A program made the translations under genes and the position numbers. Of a stretch of DNA of 64,000 nucleotides, positions 16,824 to 25,889 are shown one piece after another; position 1 is the first letter of the stretch, and every line of letters begins with the position of its first letter. Under the pieces are notes generated by a model. It saw nothing but the letters and a program-made list of their open reading frames with translations. It was not told where the DNA came from and did no database searches. The stretch is from Arthrobacter sp. MYb213 (lineage in GTDB: Bacteria > Actinomycetota > Actinomycetes > Actinomycetales > Micrococcaceae), in the NCBI RefSeq assembly GCF_002979915.1, contig NZ_PCQA01000001.1:248001-312000 (forward strand), written 5' to 3'.

Positions 16824-19800
16824 ATGAGCGCATCAAATCAGCGAAAGGGAGGCGCACAGTCAAATAAGCGTGGCAATCGTTCGCGAGCCCGCCGTACCAC
16901 TGTAGCCACCACCCCCTCACGTCCGTTGCGACGTGCACTAACTTTGGCCGAACTCAATGCCGCAGCCGGTGTAGAGGAAAGCCCATTCCGTTGGCGCGCC
17001 ACGCGCCGCACACAGGTCTCCACTCCTGACTCGGTCAAACGCCTGAGCCGCCAAGCCGAACGTCGCCAGCAAGTGGCTCGTGACGCGGTCGAGCAGGCAG
17101 CCGCAGCGTCTGACGAGAAGTTAGTCTCGCAGGAGACCCCGGCTGAGGTCGAAGTTGAGCAGGCTCCGGAAGAAACCGGTCCGAAGCTCGCCGCGGCAGT
17201 CACCGAACCAACCAAGGGTTCCGAGACCAACGAAGTTTCGCCGGAGGATCACACCGGAGCCTTGCTCGCAGAGCACGGCAACACCATGATCATGAACCCG
17301 TTCGCAATTCCAGAGGCAGCTCACACCGTAGTGCAGCACGCGGTGGCTAAAACCGCTAACCCGGTGAAGGCACGAACCCCACGCCAGCAGCACAGTGATG
17401 TGACCGAAGACGACGATGTCACTTCGCGTCGTCGTCGTCGTCGCCGCCGTGGAGATGTTGACCTTGAGGTTGAAGGTGGTTCACAGGATGATCCACCAAA
17501 TACCGTGACCCGCGTTCGCGCCCCACGCGCCAGCGTTGAGTCGCAGCTTCCAGCGTCGGACCGCGTGACCTCCGTTCGAGGCTCCACCCGTCTGGAAGCA
17601 AAACGTCAGCGTCGCCGCGAATCGCGTGAAACCGGACGTCGTCGTCAGGTGATCACCGAAGCCGAGTTCTTGGCTCGTCGCGAATCGGTAGAGCGCAAGA
17701 TGATTGTGCGCCAGCGCGAAGATCGAATTCAGATCGGTGTCATGGAAGATGGAGTGCTCGCCGAGCACTTTGTCTCCAAGACCCAGCAAGATTCATTGAT
17801 TGGCAACGTTTACCTGGGCAAGGTCCAGAATGTGCTGCCTTCTATGGAAGCTGCGTTCGTTGATATTGGCCGCGGCCGTAACGCCGTGCTTTATGCCGGT
17901 GAAGTGAACTGGGATGTGGCAGCACTTGAAGGCCAGCCACGTCGCATTGAAAATGCATTGAAGGCCGGAGACTCGGTCCTCGTGCAGGTCACCAAGGATC
18001 CAGTGGGCCACAAGGGTGCACGTCTGACCAGTCAGGTGTCCCTTCCGGGCCGCTACCTGGTTTATGTGCCAGGTGGCTCAATGACAGGTATCTCCCGCAA
18101 ACTTCCAGACGTGGAACGTCAGCGTCTGAAGAAGATCCTGAAGGATCACCTGCCGGAAAATGCTGGCGTCATCGTACGTACCGCAGCCGAGGGTGCATCC
18201 GAAGAAGAGCTGACTAACGACATCAACCGTCTGCGAGCTCAGTGGGAAGGTATCGAAGCACAGTCTTCCTCAACCAAGACCCTAGCTCCAGAGCTTCTGT
18301 ACTCCGAGCCTGACCTCACCATCAAGGTGGTTCGTGATGTTTTCAACGAAGACTTCACGAAGCTGATTGTTTCTGGCGAACAGGCTTGGGACACTATCGA
18401 GGCTTACGTCATGTACGTGGCACCGGATCTGATGAGCCGTTTGGAGAAGTGGGAACAGTCTGAAGATATCTTCAACAATTTCCGCATTGACGAACAGATC
18501 AACAAGGCGTTGGATCGTAAGGTCTTCTTGCCATCCGGTGGTTCGTTGGTTATTGATCGTACCGAAGCCATGACCGTCATTGACGTGAACACTGGCAAGT
18601 TCACCGGCTCTGGCGGAAACCTAGAAGAAACCGTCACCAAGAATAACTTGGAGGCGGCCGAAGAAGTTGTCCGCCAGCTGCGCTTGCGTGACATTGGTGG
18701 CATTATCGTCATCGACTTCATTGACATGGTTTTGGAAGCCAACCGCGATCTCGTGTTGCGCCGATTGGTCGAGTGCCTTGGCCGTGACCGCACTAAGCAT
18801 CAGGTAGCTGAGGTGACCAGCCTAGGACTGGTACAGATGACGCGTAAGCGCATGGGTACAGGTCTACTGGAGGTCTTCGGTGAAGAATGTGAAGCATGTG
18901 CCGGTAGCGGCTTCATCACTCATGAAGAGCCAGTAGAACACCGCAAATCCTTCAACTCTTCCGGTGAAGCTCACGCAAAGAAGTTCCCGGAGAAGTCTTC
19001 GTCTCAGCGTCCAGAGCGTCGTCGCCGTCGTGGCAACGAACGTGAAGATGTGAAGCCAGCAGAGCAGAGCACCGAGCATCATGAATCTGAACCTGGTGAG
19101 AAGAACGAAGCAACTCGCCACGCGTTAGCCAATATTGCCGCGGCTTCGCATCTTGAGCAGCCTAGCGAATCTGGTTTGAAGTTCGACGGAGCAAACGTCC
19201 CGGTTACCAAGGGTGAAGCCGCACAGACTTCTTCCGAGGAGAACTCGGTAACTCTGGAAGCCTTGGAAGCCGCGCTTCCTGGCGGAGTTGAAGGGGAGGA
19301 TTCGGAAGGCCTTGAAGCTGGACGCAAGCCACGTCGCCGTTCACGATCACGCTCACGCGGTCGTGGCCACGCGGACCAGGGACATGGATCCGAACATGCT
19401 GAAGTTCAGGCTTCCGCTCCAGAAACTGAAACTGAAACCTCTGTGGTTCCGGTTGCCGAAAAGCAGCCAGAACCAAATGCACGCAAGCGTGGCTCACGCC
19501 GAGCTACCCGCGCGCAGAGTGAATCCGTAGCTGCGCCCAGCTCGTCCGGACAGCCAATGCTGACTGGGCTTGCAATGCCAGCCTCGCAGGGAGCGCAGGT
19601 AGCGCAAGCTACCTCAGCCGCTCCAGTCGCCGCAGCAGCCGCTGTGGCCCCACAGAGTTCCACTAAACCAAAGCGACGCAGCCGTCGGGCCACCTCGGTC
19701 CAGGGCGATGCGCACGCAGAGGTTAGTGTGGCCGAGGTATCTGCTGCCACCGGTTCGGTGGTCCAGATGGATACCAGCAGTGCACGAAACGTAAAGCCAA

Positions 19801-19862
19801 CCGAGGCTGCCGGGAAACCGGTAATGCTTGGTGTTGGAGTTCCGGTTCGTGAACTGAAATAA
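16824..19862 (+). CDS. rne: Ribonuclease E/G
   Basis: 1012 residues. It is the endoribonuclease for mRNA decay and rRNA/tRNA processing. A long disordered N-terminal arm (1-285) holds an eight-Arg run encoded by a CGT repeat (~residue 202). The catalytic core starts at ~290 (RKMIVRQREDRIQIGVMEDG) with the S1 domain (GNVYLGKVQNVLPSMEAAFV), then the DNase-I-like catalytic aspartates in DVNTGKFTG (~587) and IDFIDM (~631), and a Zn-link CEACAGSG (~688). The C-terminal arm (~715-1012) is Ala/Glu/Arg-rich and disordered. This arrangement with arms on both sides is typical of actinobacteria. Confidence 0.96.
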   Translation: MSASNQRKGGAQSNKRGNRSRARRTTVATTPSRPLRRALTLAELNAAAGVEESPFRWRATRRTQVSTPDSVKRLSRQAERRQQVARDAVEQAAAASDEKLVSQETPAEVEVEQAPEETGPKLAAAVTEPTKGSETNEVSPEDHTGALLAEHGNTMIMNPFAIPEAAHTVVQHAVAKTANPVKARTPRQQHSDVTEDDDVTSRRRRRRRRGDVDLEVEGGSQDDPPNTVTRVRAPRASVESQLPASDRVTSVRGSTRLEAKRQRRRESRETGRRRQVITEAEFLARRESVERKMIVRQREDRIQIGVMEDGVLAEHFVSKTQQDSLIGNVYLGKVQNVLPSMEAAFVDIGRGRNAVLYAGEVNWDVAALEGQPRRIENALKAGDSVLVQVTKDPVGHKGARLTSQVSLPGRYLVYVPGGSMTGISRKLPDVERQRLKKILKDHLPENAGVIVRTAAEGASEEELTNDINRLRAQWEGIEAQSSSTKTLAPELLYSEPDLTIKVVRDVFNEDFTKLIVSGEQAWDTIEAYVMYVAPDLMSRLEKWEQSEDIFNNFRIDEQINKALDRKVFLPSGGSLVIDRTEAMTVIDVNTGKFTGSGGNLEETVTKNNLEAAEEVVRQLRLRDIGGIIVIDFIDMVLEANRDLVLRRLVECLGRDRTKHQVAEVTSLGLVQMTRKRMGTGLLEVFGEECEACAGSGFITHEEPVEHRKSFNSSGEAHAKKFPEKSSSQRPERRRRRGNEREDVKPAEQSTEHHESEPGEKNEATRHALANIAAASHLEQPSESGLKFDGANVPVTKGEAAQTSSEENSVTLEALEAALPGGVEGEDSEGLEAGRKPRRRSRSRSRGRGHADQGHGSEHAEVQASAPETETETSVVPVAEKQPEPNARKRGSRRATRAQSESVAAPSSSGQPMLTGLAMPASQGAQVAQATSAAPVAAAAAVAPQSSTKPKRRSRRATSVQGDAHAEVSVAEVSAATGSVVQMDTSSARNVKPTEAAGKPVMLGVGVPVRELK

Positions 19863-19884
19863 GATGAACTTGATCACGCTTCAC

Positions 19885-19916
19885 CCGCTGGGGCAGTTTC
19901 TATTTGCCCCGGTGGT
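19885..19916 (+). terminator. Hairpin after rne
   Basis: GGGGCA pairs with TGCCCC and the stem extends with wobble pairs (CCGCT with GGTGG), starting about 20 bp past the rne stop. No T-run follows, so it may attenuate or protect rather than terminate. Confidence 0.35.
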
Positions 19917-19939
19917 GTTGACTAGCGTAATCTGGTTGA

Positions 19940-20093
19940 TCGGTGCTAAACGCCAAGATCACGGATTTCTGATCCGCTCGGCGTCAAGGCACAAGCGCAT
20001 GAGATCCCTGATTCAGGCATCTAATTTATTAGATGTTCGGGTTGATTTCTGCGCCGGTAAGACAATAAACGTCGAGTAGAAGCGAGTACCCAC
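19940..20093 (+). promoter_or_regulatory. Structured leader of rplU (candidate L21 leader)
   Basis: Three small hairpins occur in a row: ACGCC/GGCGT enclosing CGGAT/ATCCG; CCTGA-T-TCAGG (20007-20017); and CATCTAA-TTTA-TTAGATG (20018-20035). Ribosomal protein operons are commonly autoregulated through such leaders. I cannot assign it to a known leader family. Confidence 0.3.
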
Positions 20094-20402
20094 GTGGTGT
20101 ACGCAATTGTCCGCGCAGGCGGCCACCAGGAAAAGGTCTCCGTTGGAGACCTCATCACCGTAGACCGTCTTCGGGCTACCCCAGGTAGCTCTATTGAGCT
20201 TCCAGCCTTGTTGTTGGTAGATGGCGAGAAGGTAACTTCCGCCGCTGCTGACCTGGCTAAGGTCAAGGTTTCCGCTGAGGTTGTAGAAAACCTCCGCGGC
20301 CAGAAGATTGTTATCCAGAAGTACAAGAACAAGACCGGTTACAAGAAGCGCCAGGGCTTCCGTGCCGCTCTGACCAAGGTCAAGGTCACCTCGATCGCCT
20401 AA
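20094..20402 (+). CDS. rplU: 50S ribosomal protein L21
   Basis: 102 residues from a GTG start. It is a 23S rRNA-binding large-subunit protein. The N-terminal [19 protein letters not shown] and the C-terminal [14 protein letters not shown] with LTKVKVTSI are the family signatures. rpmA follows after 50 bp, the usual pair. Confidence 0.97.
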   Translation: MVYAIVRAGGHQEKVSVGDLITVDRLRATPGSSIELPALLLVDGEKVTSAAADLAKVKVSAEVVENLRGQKIVIQKYKNKTGYKKRQGFRAALTKVKVTSIA

Positions 20403-20452
20403 TTTGGGCTGATCGTAATAACCAATTTTTGTAGCGAAAGAGGCTAAAAGGC

Positions 20453-20707
20453 ATGGCACATAAGAAAGGTGCGAGTTCCACTCGCAACGGTCGCGATTCC
20501 AACGCACAGTACCTAGGCGTAAAGCGCTTTGGTGGCCAGGATGTCAAGGCAGGCGAAATCATCGTCCGCCAGCGTGGCACCCACTTCCACCCAGGCGCCG
20601 GCGTAGGCCGTGGCAAGGATGACACCCTGTTCGCTCTGGCTGCTGGCGCAGTCGAGTTCGGCACCCGTCGTGGTCGTCGCGTAGTGAACATTGTGACTGC
20701 TGCCTAA
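20453..20707 (+). CDS. rpmA: 50S ribosomal protein L27
   Basis: 84 residues. The N-terminus [20 protein letters not shown] is the mature form that reaches the peptidyl transferase centre; there is no Firmicute-type cleaved extension. [10 protein letters not shown]-type and [10 protein letters not shown] motifs are conserved. A perfect-stem terminator follows. Confidence 0.97.
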   Translation: MAHKKGASSTRNGRDSNAQYLGVKRFGGQDVKAGEIIVRQRGTHFHPGAGVGRGKDDTLFALAAGAVEFGTRRGRRVVNIVTAA

Positions 20708-20734
20708 CTTTAGGCAACAGACAATTATTTCAGT

Positions 20735-20772
20735 GCACAAGGGGTGGGCCGATTTCGGTCCGCCCCTTGTGT
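20735..20772 (+). terminator. Terminator of rplU-rpmA
   Basis: CACAAGGGGTGGGCC pairs with GGTCCGCCCCTTGTG (one mismatch) around GATTTC. There is no long T-run but the stem is strong, and obg has its own upstream region. Confidence 0.7.
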
Positions 20773-20833
20773 GCGTATAGATAGACTTTAAGCGAGCATA
20801 TGCTCGCACCCCGTTATAGGAGAAGATGGCCCC

Positions 20834-22417
20834 GTGGCTGCATTCGTTGATCGCGTAACTCTAGATGTCACCGCAGGTAATGGTGGCCACGGTTGTGTGT
20901 CCATCAAGCGCGAGAAGTTCAAACCGCTCGGTGGACCAGACGGTGCAGCAGGCGGCAATGGTGGCAGCGTCTTCTTGCGCGTCGACCCGCAGGTCACCAC
21001 CTTGCTGGACTTCCATCACCTGCCACACCGTAAGGCTGCCAATGGCGAGCCAGGTAAGGGCGATCTGCGCCCGGGCAAGCAGGGTGAGGACTTGATCCTT
21101 GGCGTCCCAGCGGGCACCGTGGTGAAAACCAAGGATGGCGACATCATTGCCGACCTGGTCAAGGTCGGTGACGAATACCGTGCTGCCATAGGTGGCCTCG
21201 GTGGTCTGGGCAACGCGGCTATCGCTTCGGATAAGCGTAAGGCTCCGGGTTTCGCCCTGCTTGGTACCCCCGGTACCAGCCAAGAAATTGTGCTGGAACT
21301 GAAGTCAGTGGCGGATATTGCCCTGGTTGGCTTCCCTTCGGCCGGTAAGTCTTCGTTGATCGCCGCCGTATCGGCTGCCCGTCCGAAGATTGCTGACTAC
21401 CCATTCACCACCTTGGTGCCAAACCTTGGCGTCGTCATGGCCGGCGAAATTCGTTTCACCGTAGCCGATGTCCCTGGGCTGATCCCCGGTGCGTCTGAAG
21501 GTAAGGGATTGGGTCACGAATTCCTCCGCCACGTTGAACGCTGTGCCGCTATTGTGCACGTGCTTGACTGCGGATCTCTAGAGTCGGATCGCGATCCTAT
21601 TGGCGATTTGGAAACCATCGAAGCCGAATTGGCGGCCTACGAAGCCGACTCGACTTTCGCCGGAACCGACGGCAATATTATTCCGCTGACCGAGCGTCCA
21701 AAACTTGTTGCGCTCAACAAAGTAGATATGCCTGACGGTGCCGACATGGCCGAGTTTGTGCGCCCAGAGCTCGAAAAACGTGGCTACCGCGTCTTTGAAA
21801 TCTCGGCTTTGGCACGTAATGGATTACGTGATTTGACCTTCGCCATGGCTGAATTGGTAGAGAAGGCACGCTCCGAGCGTGTCGAAGAAACCCCGGTTGT
21901 GGAAGTTCCGATGCTGCGTCAACGCACCGGAAAGAAGACCGAATTTATTATTCGCCGTGAAGAGGTGAGCAACGAACCGCTCTGGCGTGTCATTGGTGAA
22001 AAGCCTGAACGCTGGATCGTGCAGACCGACTTCCGTAATGACGAAGCAGTCGGCTACCTGGCAGACCGCCTAGCAAAGCTGGGTGTTGAAAACCAGTTGT
22101 TTAGGGCCGGGGCAAAGCCTGGCGACGCCGTCGTGATTGGCGCCGAAGAAAACTCGGTGGTCTTCGACTGGGAGCCAACCATGGCTGCCGGTGCAGAATT
22201 GCTCGGCTCACGCCGTGGCGAAGACATCCGTCTTGAAGACCGAAACCGTAAGACTCGTGAACAGAAGCGCGCAGAGCATGAAGATCGTCGTGCCGCGAAG
22301 GCCGAGGCGCGTGCGGAGCTTGAAGCTGAACGTCGCGCTGGCATCTGGACCGAGTCTGTACATGCTAAGAATGCTGAACGCGCTGCGAAGGATCGAGCAG
22401 CAGAAAAGGAAGACTAA
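20834..22417 (+). CDS. obg: GTPase ObgE/CgtA
   Basis: 527 residues, GTG start with GGAGAAG. It is a ribosome-assembly and stress GTPase. The glycine-rich Obg fold (1-158) includes [15 protein letters not shown]. The G domain (~159-340) has G1 [10 protein letters not shown]3 [20 protein letters not shown] and NKVD. A C-terminal OCT domain (~360-440) is followed by a highly charged helix (residues ~450-527, [20 protein letters not shown]), longer than in Firmicutes. proB starts 2 bp after the stop. Confidence 0.96.
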   Translation: MAAFVDRVTLDVTAGNGGHGCVSIKREKFKPLGGPDGAAGGNGGSVFLRVDPQVTTLLDFHHLPHRKAANGEPGKGDLRPGKQGEDLILGVPAGTVVKTKDGDIIADLVKVGDEYRAAIGGLGGLGNAAIASDKRKAPGFALLGTPGTSQEIVLELKSVADIALVGFPSAGKSSLIAAVSAARPKIADYPFTTLVPNLGVVMAGEIRFTVADVPGLIPGASEGKGLGHEFLRHVERCAAIVHVLDCGSLESDRDPIGDLETIEAELAAYEADSTFAGTDGNIIPLTERPKLVALNKVDMPDGADMAEFVRPELEKRGYRVFEISALARNGLRDLTFAMAELVEKARSERVEETPVVEVPMLRQRTGKKTEFIIRREEVSNEPLWRVIGEKPERWIVQTDFRNDEAVGYLADRLAKLGVENQLFRAGAKPGDAVVIGAEENSVVFDWEPTMAAGAELLGSRRGEDIRLEDRNRKTREQKRAEHEDRRAAKAEARAELEAERRAGIWTESVHAKNAERAAKDRAAEKED

Positions 22418-22419
22418 GT

Positions 22420-23577
22420 ATGAATGTGCGAGCAACCAAGACATTATCTTCAATTTCCTCACTTCGAGATCTACCTCAAGCACGAAGACTAGTAGTCAAG
22501 GTGGGATCCAGCTCGCTGACAACCGTCAGCGGGGGAATCTCCCATGAGCGGCTGAAGTTCCTGGCCGACACTCTCGCACAAACAGTGCACGACGACACTC
22601 AAATCGTTTTAGTCTCCTCCGGCGCTATCGCCGCAGGCCTGTCGCCGCTGGGGTTGGACAAGCGTCCTAAAGACCTTGCCACCCAGCAGGCGGCAGCAGC
22701 CGTAGGTCAGGGCTTACTGCTAGCGCAGTACACCCAAGAATTTGCCAAATATAACCTGAACGTCGGGCAGGTCTTGTTGACCGCCGATGATTTGATGCAC
22801 CGCACCACCTACACCAATGCACTGCGTTCACTGACCCGCTTGTTAAATCTGGGCGTCTTGCCGATTGTCAACGAAAATGACGCGGTAGCCACCCGAGAAA
22901 TCCGTTTTGGTGACAATGATCGTTTGGCCGCCTTGGTAGCCCACCTGATCAAAGCCGACGCGTTGCTGCTATTTTCCGATGTTGACTCGGTTTATGACGC
23001 ACATCCAAAGGACGGCGGAAGCCGTATCTCGCATGTGGGTCACCCTGATGAACTCGACACGGTTGATCTGGGCACTCCAGGTTCTGCGGGCGTCGGTACC
23101 GGCGGAATGATCACTAAGGTTGATGCCGCGACCATGAGCTCTTCGGCCGGTATTCCTACCTTGGTCACGAGTACCGATAACGCTGCTCGTGCGCTAGCCG
23201 GCGAAGACGTGGGAACCTGGTTTGCTGCTCGCAACACGCGCCGTTCGGCCCGTGACGTATGGCTTGCACACCTGGCATCCGCCGAAGGTCGACTCATCTT
23301 GGACGCCGGCGCGGTACGCGCAGTCGCCGATGGAACGAACTCATTGCTTGCCGCAGGCATCACCGCAATTCGCGGAGAATTCGAAGCCGGCGACGCAGTA
23401 GAGATCTGTGATGCTGAAGGCACCATTATTGGCCGAGGCTTAGTAAATTATTCTTCGGAAGAACTTCCAGACATGCTGGGACGTACCACTAGTGAGATCG
23501 CCGAATCGCTTGGCGAAGGTTACGAGAAGGCTGTGGTGCATATCGATGATCTGGCTTTGATGGAGGTGGGTCAATAG
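22420..23577 (+). CDS. proB: Glutamate 5-kinase
   Basis: 385 residues. It phosphorylates L-glutamate as the first step of proline synthesis. The amino acid kinase domain (about 24-270) opens with RRLVVKVGSSSLTT and has VSSGAIAAGL, VNENDAVA and FGDNDRLAALVA. The C-terminal PUA domain (about 290-370) includes DAGAVRAVADGTNSLLAAGI. It is in an operon with obg and proA and may be feedback-inhibited by proline, as is usual in this family. AAGGAAG lies before the ATG. Confidence 0.96.
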   Translation: MNVRATKTLSSISSLRDLPQARRLVVKVGSSSLTTVSGGISHERLKFLADTLAQTVHDDTQIVLVSSGAIAAGLSPLGLDKRPKDLATQQAAAAVGQGLLLAQYTQEFAKYNLNVGQVLLTADDLMHRTTYTNALRSLTRLLNLGVLPIVNENDAVATREIRFGDNDRLAALVAHLIKADALLLFSDVDSVYDAHPKDGGSRISHVGHPDELDTVDLGTPGSAGVGTGGMITKVDAATMSSSAGIPTLVTSTDNAARALAGEDVGTWFAARNTRRSARDVWLAHLASAEGRLILDAGAVRAVADGTNSLLAAGITAIRGEFEAGDAVEICDAEGTIIGRGLVNYSSEELPDMLGRTTSEIAESLGEGYEKAVVHIDDLALMEVGQ

Positions 23578-23578
23578 A

Positions 23579-24883
23579 ATGGGAGACATGAGTCTAGATT
23601 CAGCCGAAACCAAGACCGAATCCACCACCGACGTTGCTACGTCGGTTAACCAGCTGGCAGATCGGGCCCGCCGGGCCTCGCGAACTCTTGCGCGAGCAAA
23701 CCGTGATTGGAAAGATAAGGCGCTACGCGCCATCGCTGACACCATTGATTCCCACCGTCAGCAAATTATGGCTGCAAACGCCAAAGACCTAGAGAACGGT
23801 CGGGAGCGCGGCACAAGTGCTGCAATGCTTGACCGACTCAAGCTTGATGATCAGCGTATTGACGGACTGATCTCGGCCCTTGAAGAACTTATTGGCCTAC
23901 CCGATCCGGTTGGACGTGTAGTGCGTGGAGAGACCTTGCCTAACGGCTTGCGGATGCGTCAGATTAACGTGCCAATGGGCGTTATCGGCACCATTTACGA
24001 GGCGCGTCCCAACGTAACCGTAGATATCGCGGGGTTGTCACTGAAGAGTGGCAACGCGGTATTGCTCCGTGGTGGTTCCGCTGCGTTGAACTCAAATGTC
24101 GCATTGGTCAACTACATCCGTAACGCCTTGGAATCCGTCTCCTTGCCACGAGATCTAGTGATCTCCGTGGACGAATACGGACGCGAAGGCGCCGACGCAA
24201 TGATGGCAGCACGTGGCCGAATCGATGTGCTGATCCCACGTGGTGGTCGAGAATTGATCCAGCGTGTAGTGACCACGGCCAAGGTGCCAGTAATCGAAAC
24301 CGGCGAAGGTAATGTGCACATTTTCATGAGCGCAAGCGCCGATGAGGAAATGGCTACCGACATCTTGCTCAACGCGAAGACTCACCGTCCGAGCGTGTGC
24401 AATACGGTAGAAACTCTGCTGATCGCTAAGGATGCTCCGGCTGCACCGGCGGTACTGCGAGCTCTTGCGGAGGCTGGCGTGACGCTACATACCGACGCAC
24501 GGGTTGCTTCCTTGGTGCCAGGAATTGAGACTATTGCTGCCGGGGAAGATGACTGGCGTAATGAGTACCTAGACCTGGATATCGCGGTCAAACTCGTAGA
24601 TACGATGGATGAGGCGCTGGAACATATCCGCGAATACTCCACCGGGCATACCGAAGCGATCATTACTTCGTCACTGGCTGAGTCCGAGAGATTTATTGCG
24701 GAGATTGAATCTGCCGCAGTGATTGTTAATGCTTCGACTCGATTCACCGACGGTGGGCAGCTGGGCTTAGGTGCCGAAGTAGGTATCTCCACCCAGAAGA
24801 TGCACGCGCGCGGTCCTATGGGTCTGTCCGAACTGACGACAACTAAATGGATCGTTCAGGGCGACGGGCATATTCGTAAATAG
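23579..24883 (+). CDS. proA: Gamma-glutamyl phosphate reductase
   Basis: 434 residues of the aldehyde dehydrogenase fold. It reduces glutamyl-5-phosphate to the semialdehyde with NADPH. The catalytic-cysteine motif is AKTHRPSVCNTVETLL (~residue 280). GVIGTIYEARPNVTVD is the family signature, and FTDGGQLGLGAEVGISTQK lies near the C-terminus. GGAGGTGGG positions the ATG at 23579, one base after the proB stop. The first ~20 residues are a poorly conserved tail. Confidence 0.96.
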   Translation: MGDMSLDSAETKTESTTDVATSVNQLADRARRASRTLARANRDWKDKALRAIADTIDSHRQQIMAANAKDLENGRERGTSAAMLDRLKLDDQRIDGLISALEELIGLPDPVGRVVRGETLPNGLRMRQINVPMGVIGTIYEARPNVTVDIAGLSLKSGNAVLLRGGSAALNSNVALVNYIRNALESVSLPRDLVISVDEYGREGADAMMAARGRIDVLIPRGGRELIQRVVTTAKVPVIETGEGNVHIFMSASADEEMATDILLNAKTHRPSVCNTVETLLIAKDAPAAPAVLRALAEAGVTLHTDARVASLVPGIETIAAGEDDWRNEYLDLDIAVKLVDTMDEALEHIREYSTGHTEAIITSSLAESERFIAEIESAAVIVNASTRFTDGGQLGLGAEVGISTQKMHARGPMGLSELTTTKWIVQGDGHIRK

Positions 24884-24989
24884 TTTATGTTCTGTGTTTT
24901 CGGTAGGATGTAGAAGAATCGTACCGTTACTTTTCGGACCAGTATTTGTCGTACAGATATGGTCTCGTTAAAACGTTTGGAGAAATAAG

Positions 24990-25199
24990 TTGAACGCGTT
25001 GATTATGGCTTCTGAAGCTGCATCCACCGGCATGGACCCGCATACCATGGCAATCATCATTGGTGGTGGCATCTTCCTTACGCTGATGGTGTTGTTGCTG
25101 GTCACCGTTTCCTACACCAACGTGGGTATGCGTCACGCGGATCACGCTGAGGGTGAAGATGTCCACCGTCAGTTCAAGGTTCACGGCGACAAGCACTAG
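24990..25199 (+). CDS. Small conserved single-pass membrane protein
   Basis: 69 residues from TTG 24990 (GGAGA 4 bp upstream); an internal ATG at 25005 is the alternative. One hydrophobic helix spans about residues 20-42 ([20 protein letters not shown]), followed by a His/Asp/Lys-rich cytoplasmic tail ([14 protein letters not shown]). The function is unknown. It ends 2 bp before nadD and is probably co-transcribed. Confidence 0.75.
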   Translation: MNALIMASEAASTGMDPHTMAIIIGGGIFLTLMVLLLVTVSYTNVGMRHADHAEGEDVHRQFKVHGDKH

Positions 25200-25201
25200 C
25201 T

Positions 25202-25807
25202 TTGGCTGATCCAAAAGACAAGAACCGCCCATTGCGCCTCGGCGTGATGGGCGGTACTTTTGATCCCATCCATAATGGTCACTTGGTAGCAGCCAGCGAG
25301 GTTGCCTCCGAATATGATCTGGATGAAGTGGTGTTCGTTCCTACTGGACAGCCCTGGCAGAAGTCCACACGGGATGTCTCTGCCGCCGAGCATCGTTACT
25401 TGATGACGGTTATTGCGACGGCCTCGAACCCGGGTTTCACGGTGAGCCGAGTGGACATCGACCGTGAAGGCGCAACGTATACGCACGACACTTTGCTTGA
25501 TCTTCGTGCCGAACGTCCCGAAGCAGAACTGTTCTTTATCACCGGTGCCGATGCGTTGAGTCGTATCGCCAGTTGGAAAGACATAGATCAAGTCTGGGAC
25601 TTGGCACATTTTGTCGGTGTGAGTCGTCCAGGGCACGTACTTCCGGAACTTCACCAAGAGAACGTTTCATTATTAGAAATCCCAGCATTGGCGATTTCCT
25701 CCACAGATTGTCGCGGTCGAGTAGGCCAAGGCAAGCCTGTCTGGTACTTGGTTCCGGACGGTGTGGTGCAGTACATTGCAAAATATGGGCTCTATACCGA
25801 GTCGTAA
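25202..25807 (+). CDS. nadD: Nicotinate-nucleotide adenylyltransferase
   Basis: 201 residues, TTG start. It joins ATP and nicotinate mononucleotide in NAD synthesis. The nucleotidyltransferase signature [18 protein letters not shown] (with HxGH-type His) is near the N-terminus. [11 protein letters not shown] follows, and the late [20 protein letters not shown] corresponds to the ISSTxIR motif (Cys instead of Ile at one position). Its place before rsfS is conserved in actinobacteria. Confidence 0.95.
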   Translation: MADPKDKNRPLRLGVMGGTFDPIHNGHLVAASEVASEYDLDEVVFVPTGQPWQKSTRDVSAAEHRYLMTVIATASNPGFTVSRVDIDREGATYTHDTLLDLRAERPEAELFFITGADALSRIASWKDIDQVWDLAHFVGVSRPGHVLPELHQENVSLLEIPALAISSTDCRGRVGQGKPVWYLVPDGVVQYIAKYGLYTES

Positions 25808-25889
25808 CCTCACATTGCTACCTCTAACACGGCATAATCTCTAGGTAAGGGTGACGGTATTTTGTCTACGCGGTCGGGAGAAGAACAGG

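Noticed and set aside
17426-17450. CGT trinucleotide repeat
   Set aside because: Codes for the Arg-rich arm of RNase E; a coding low-complexity tract, not a separate repeat element.
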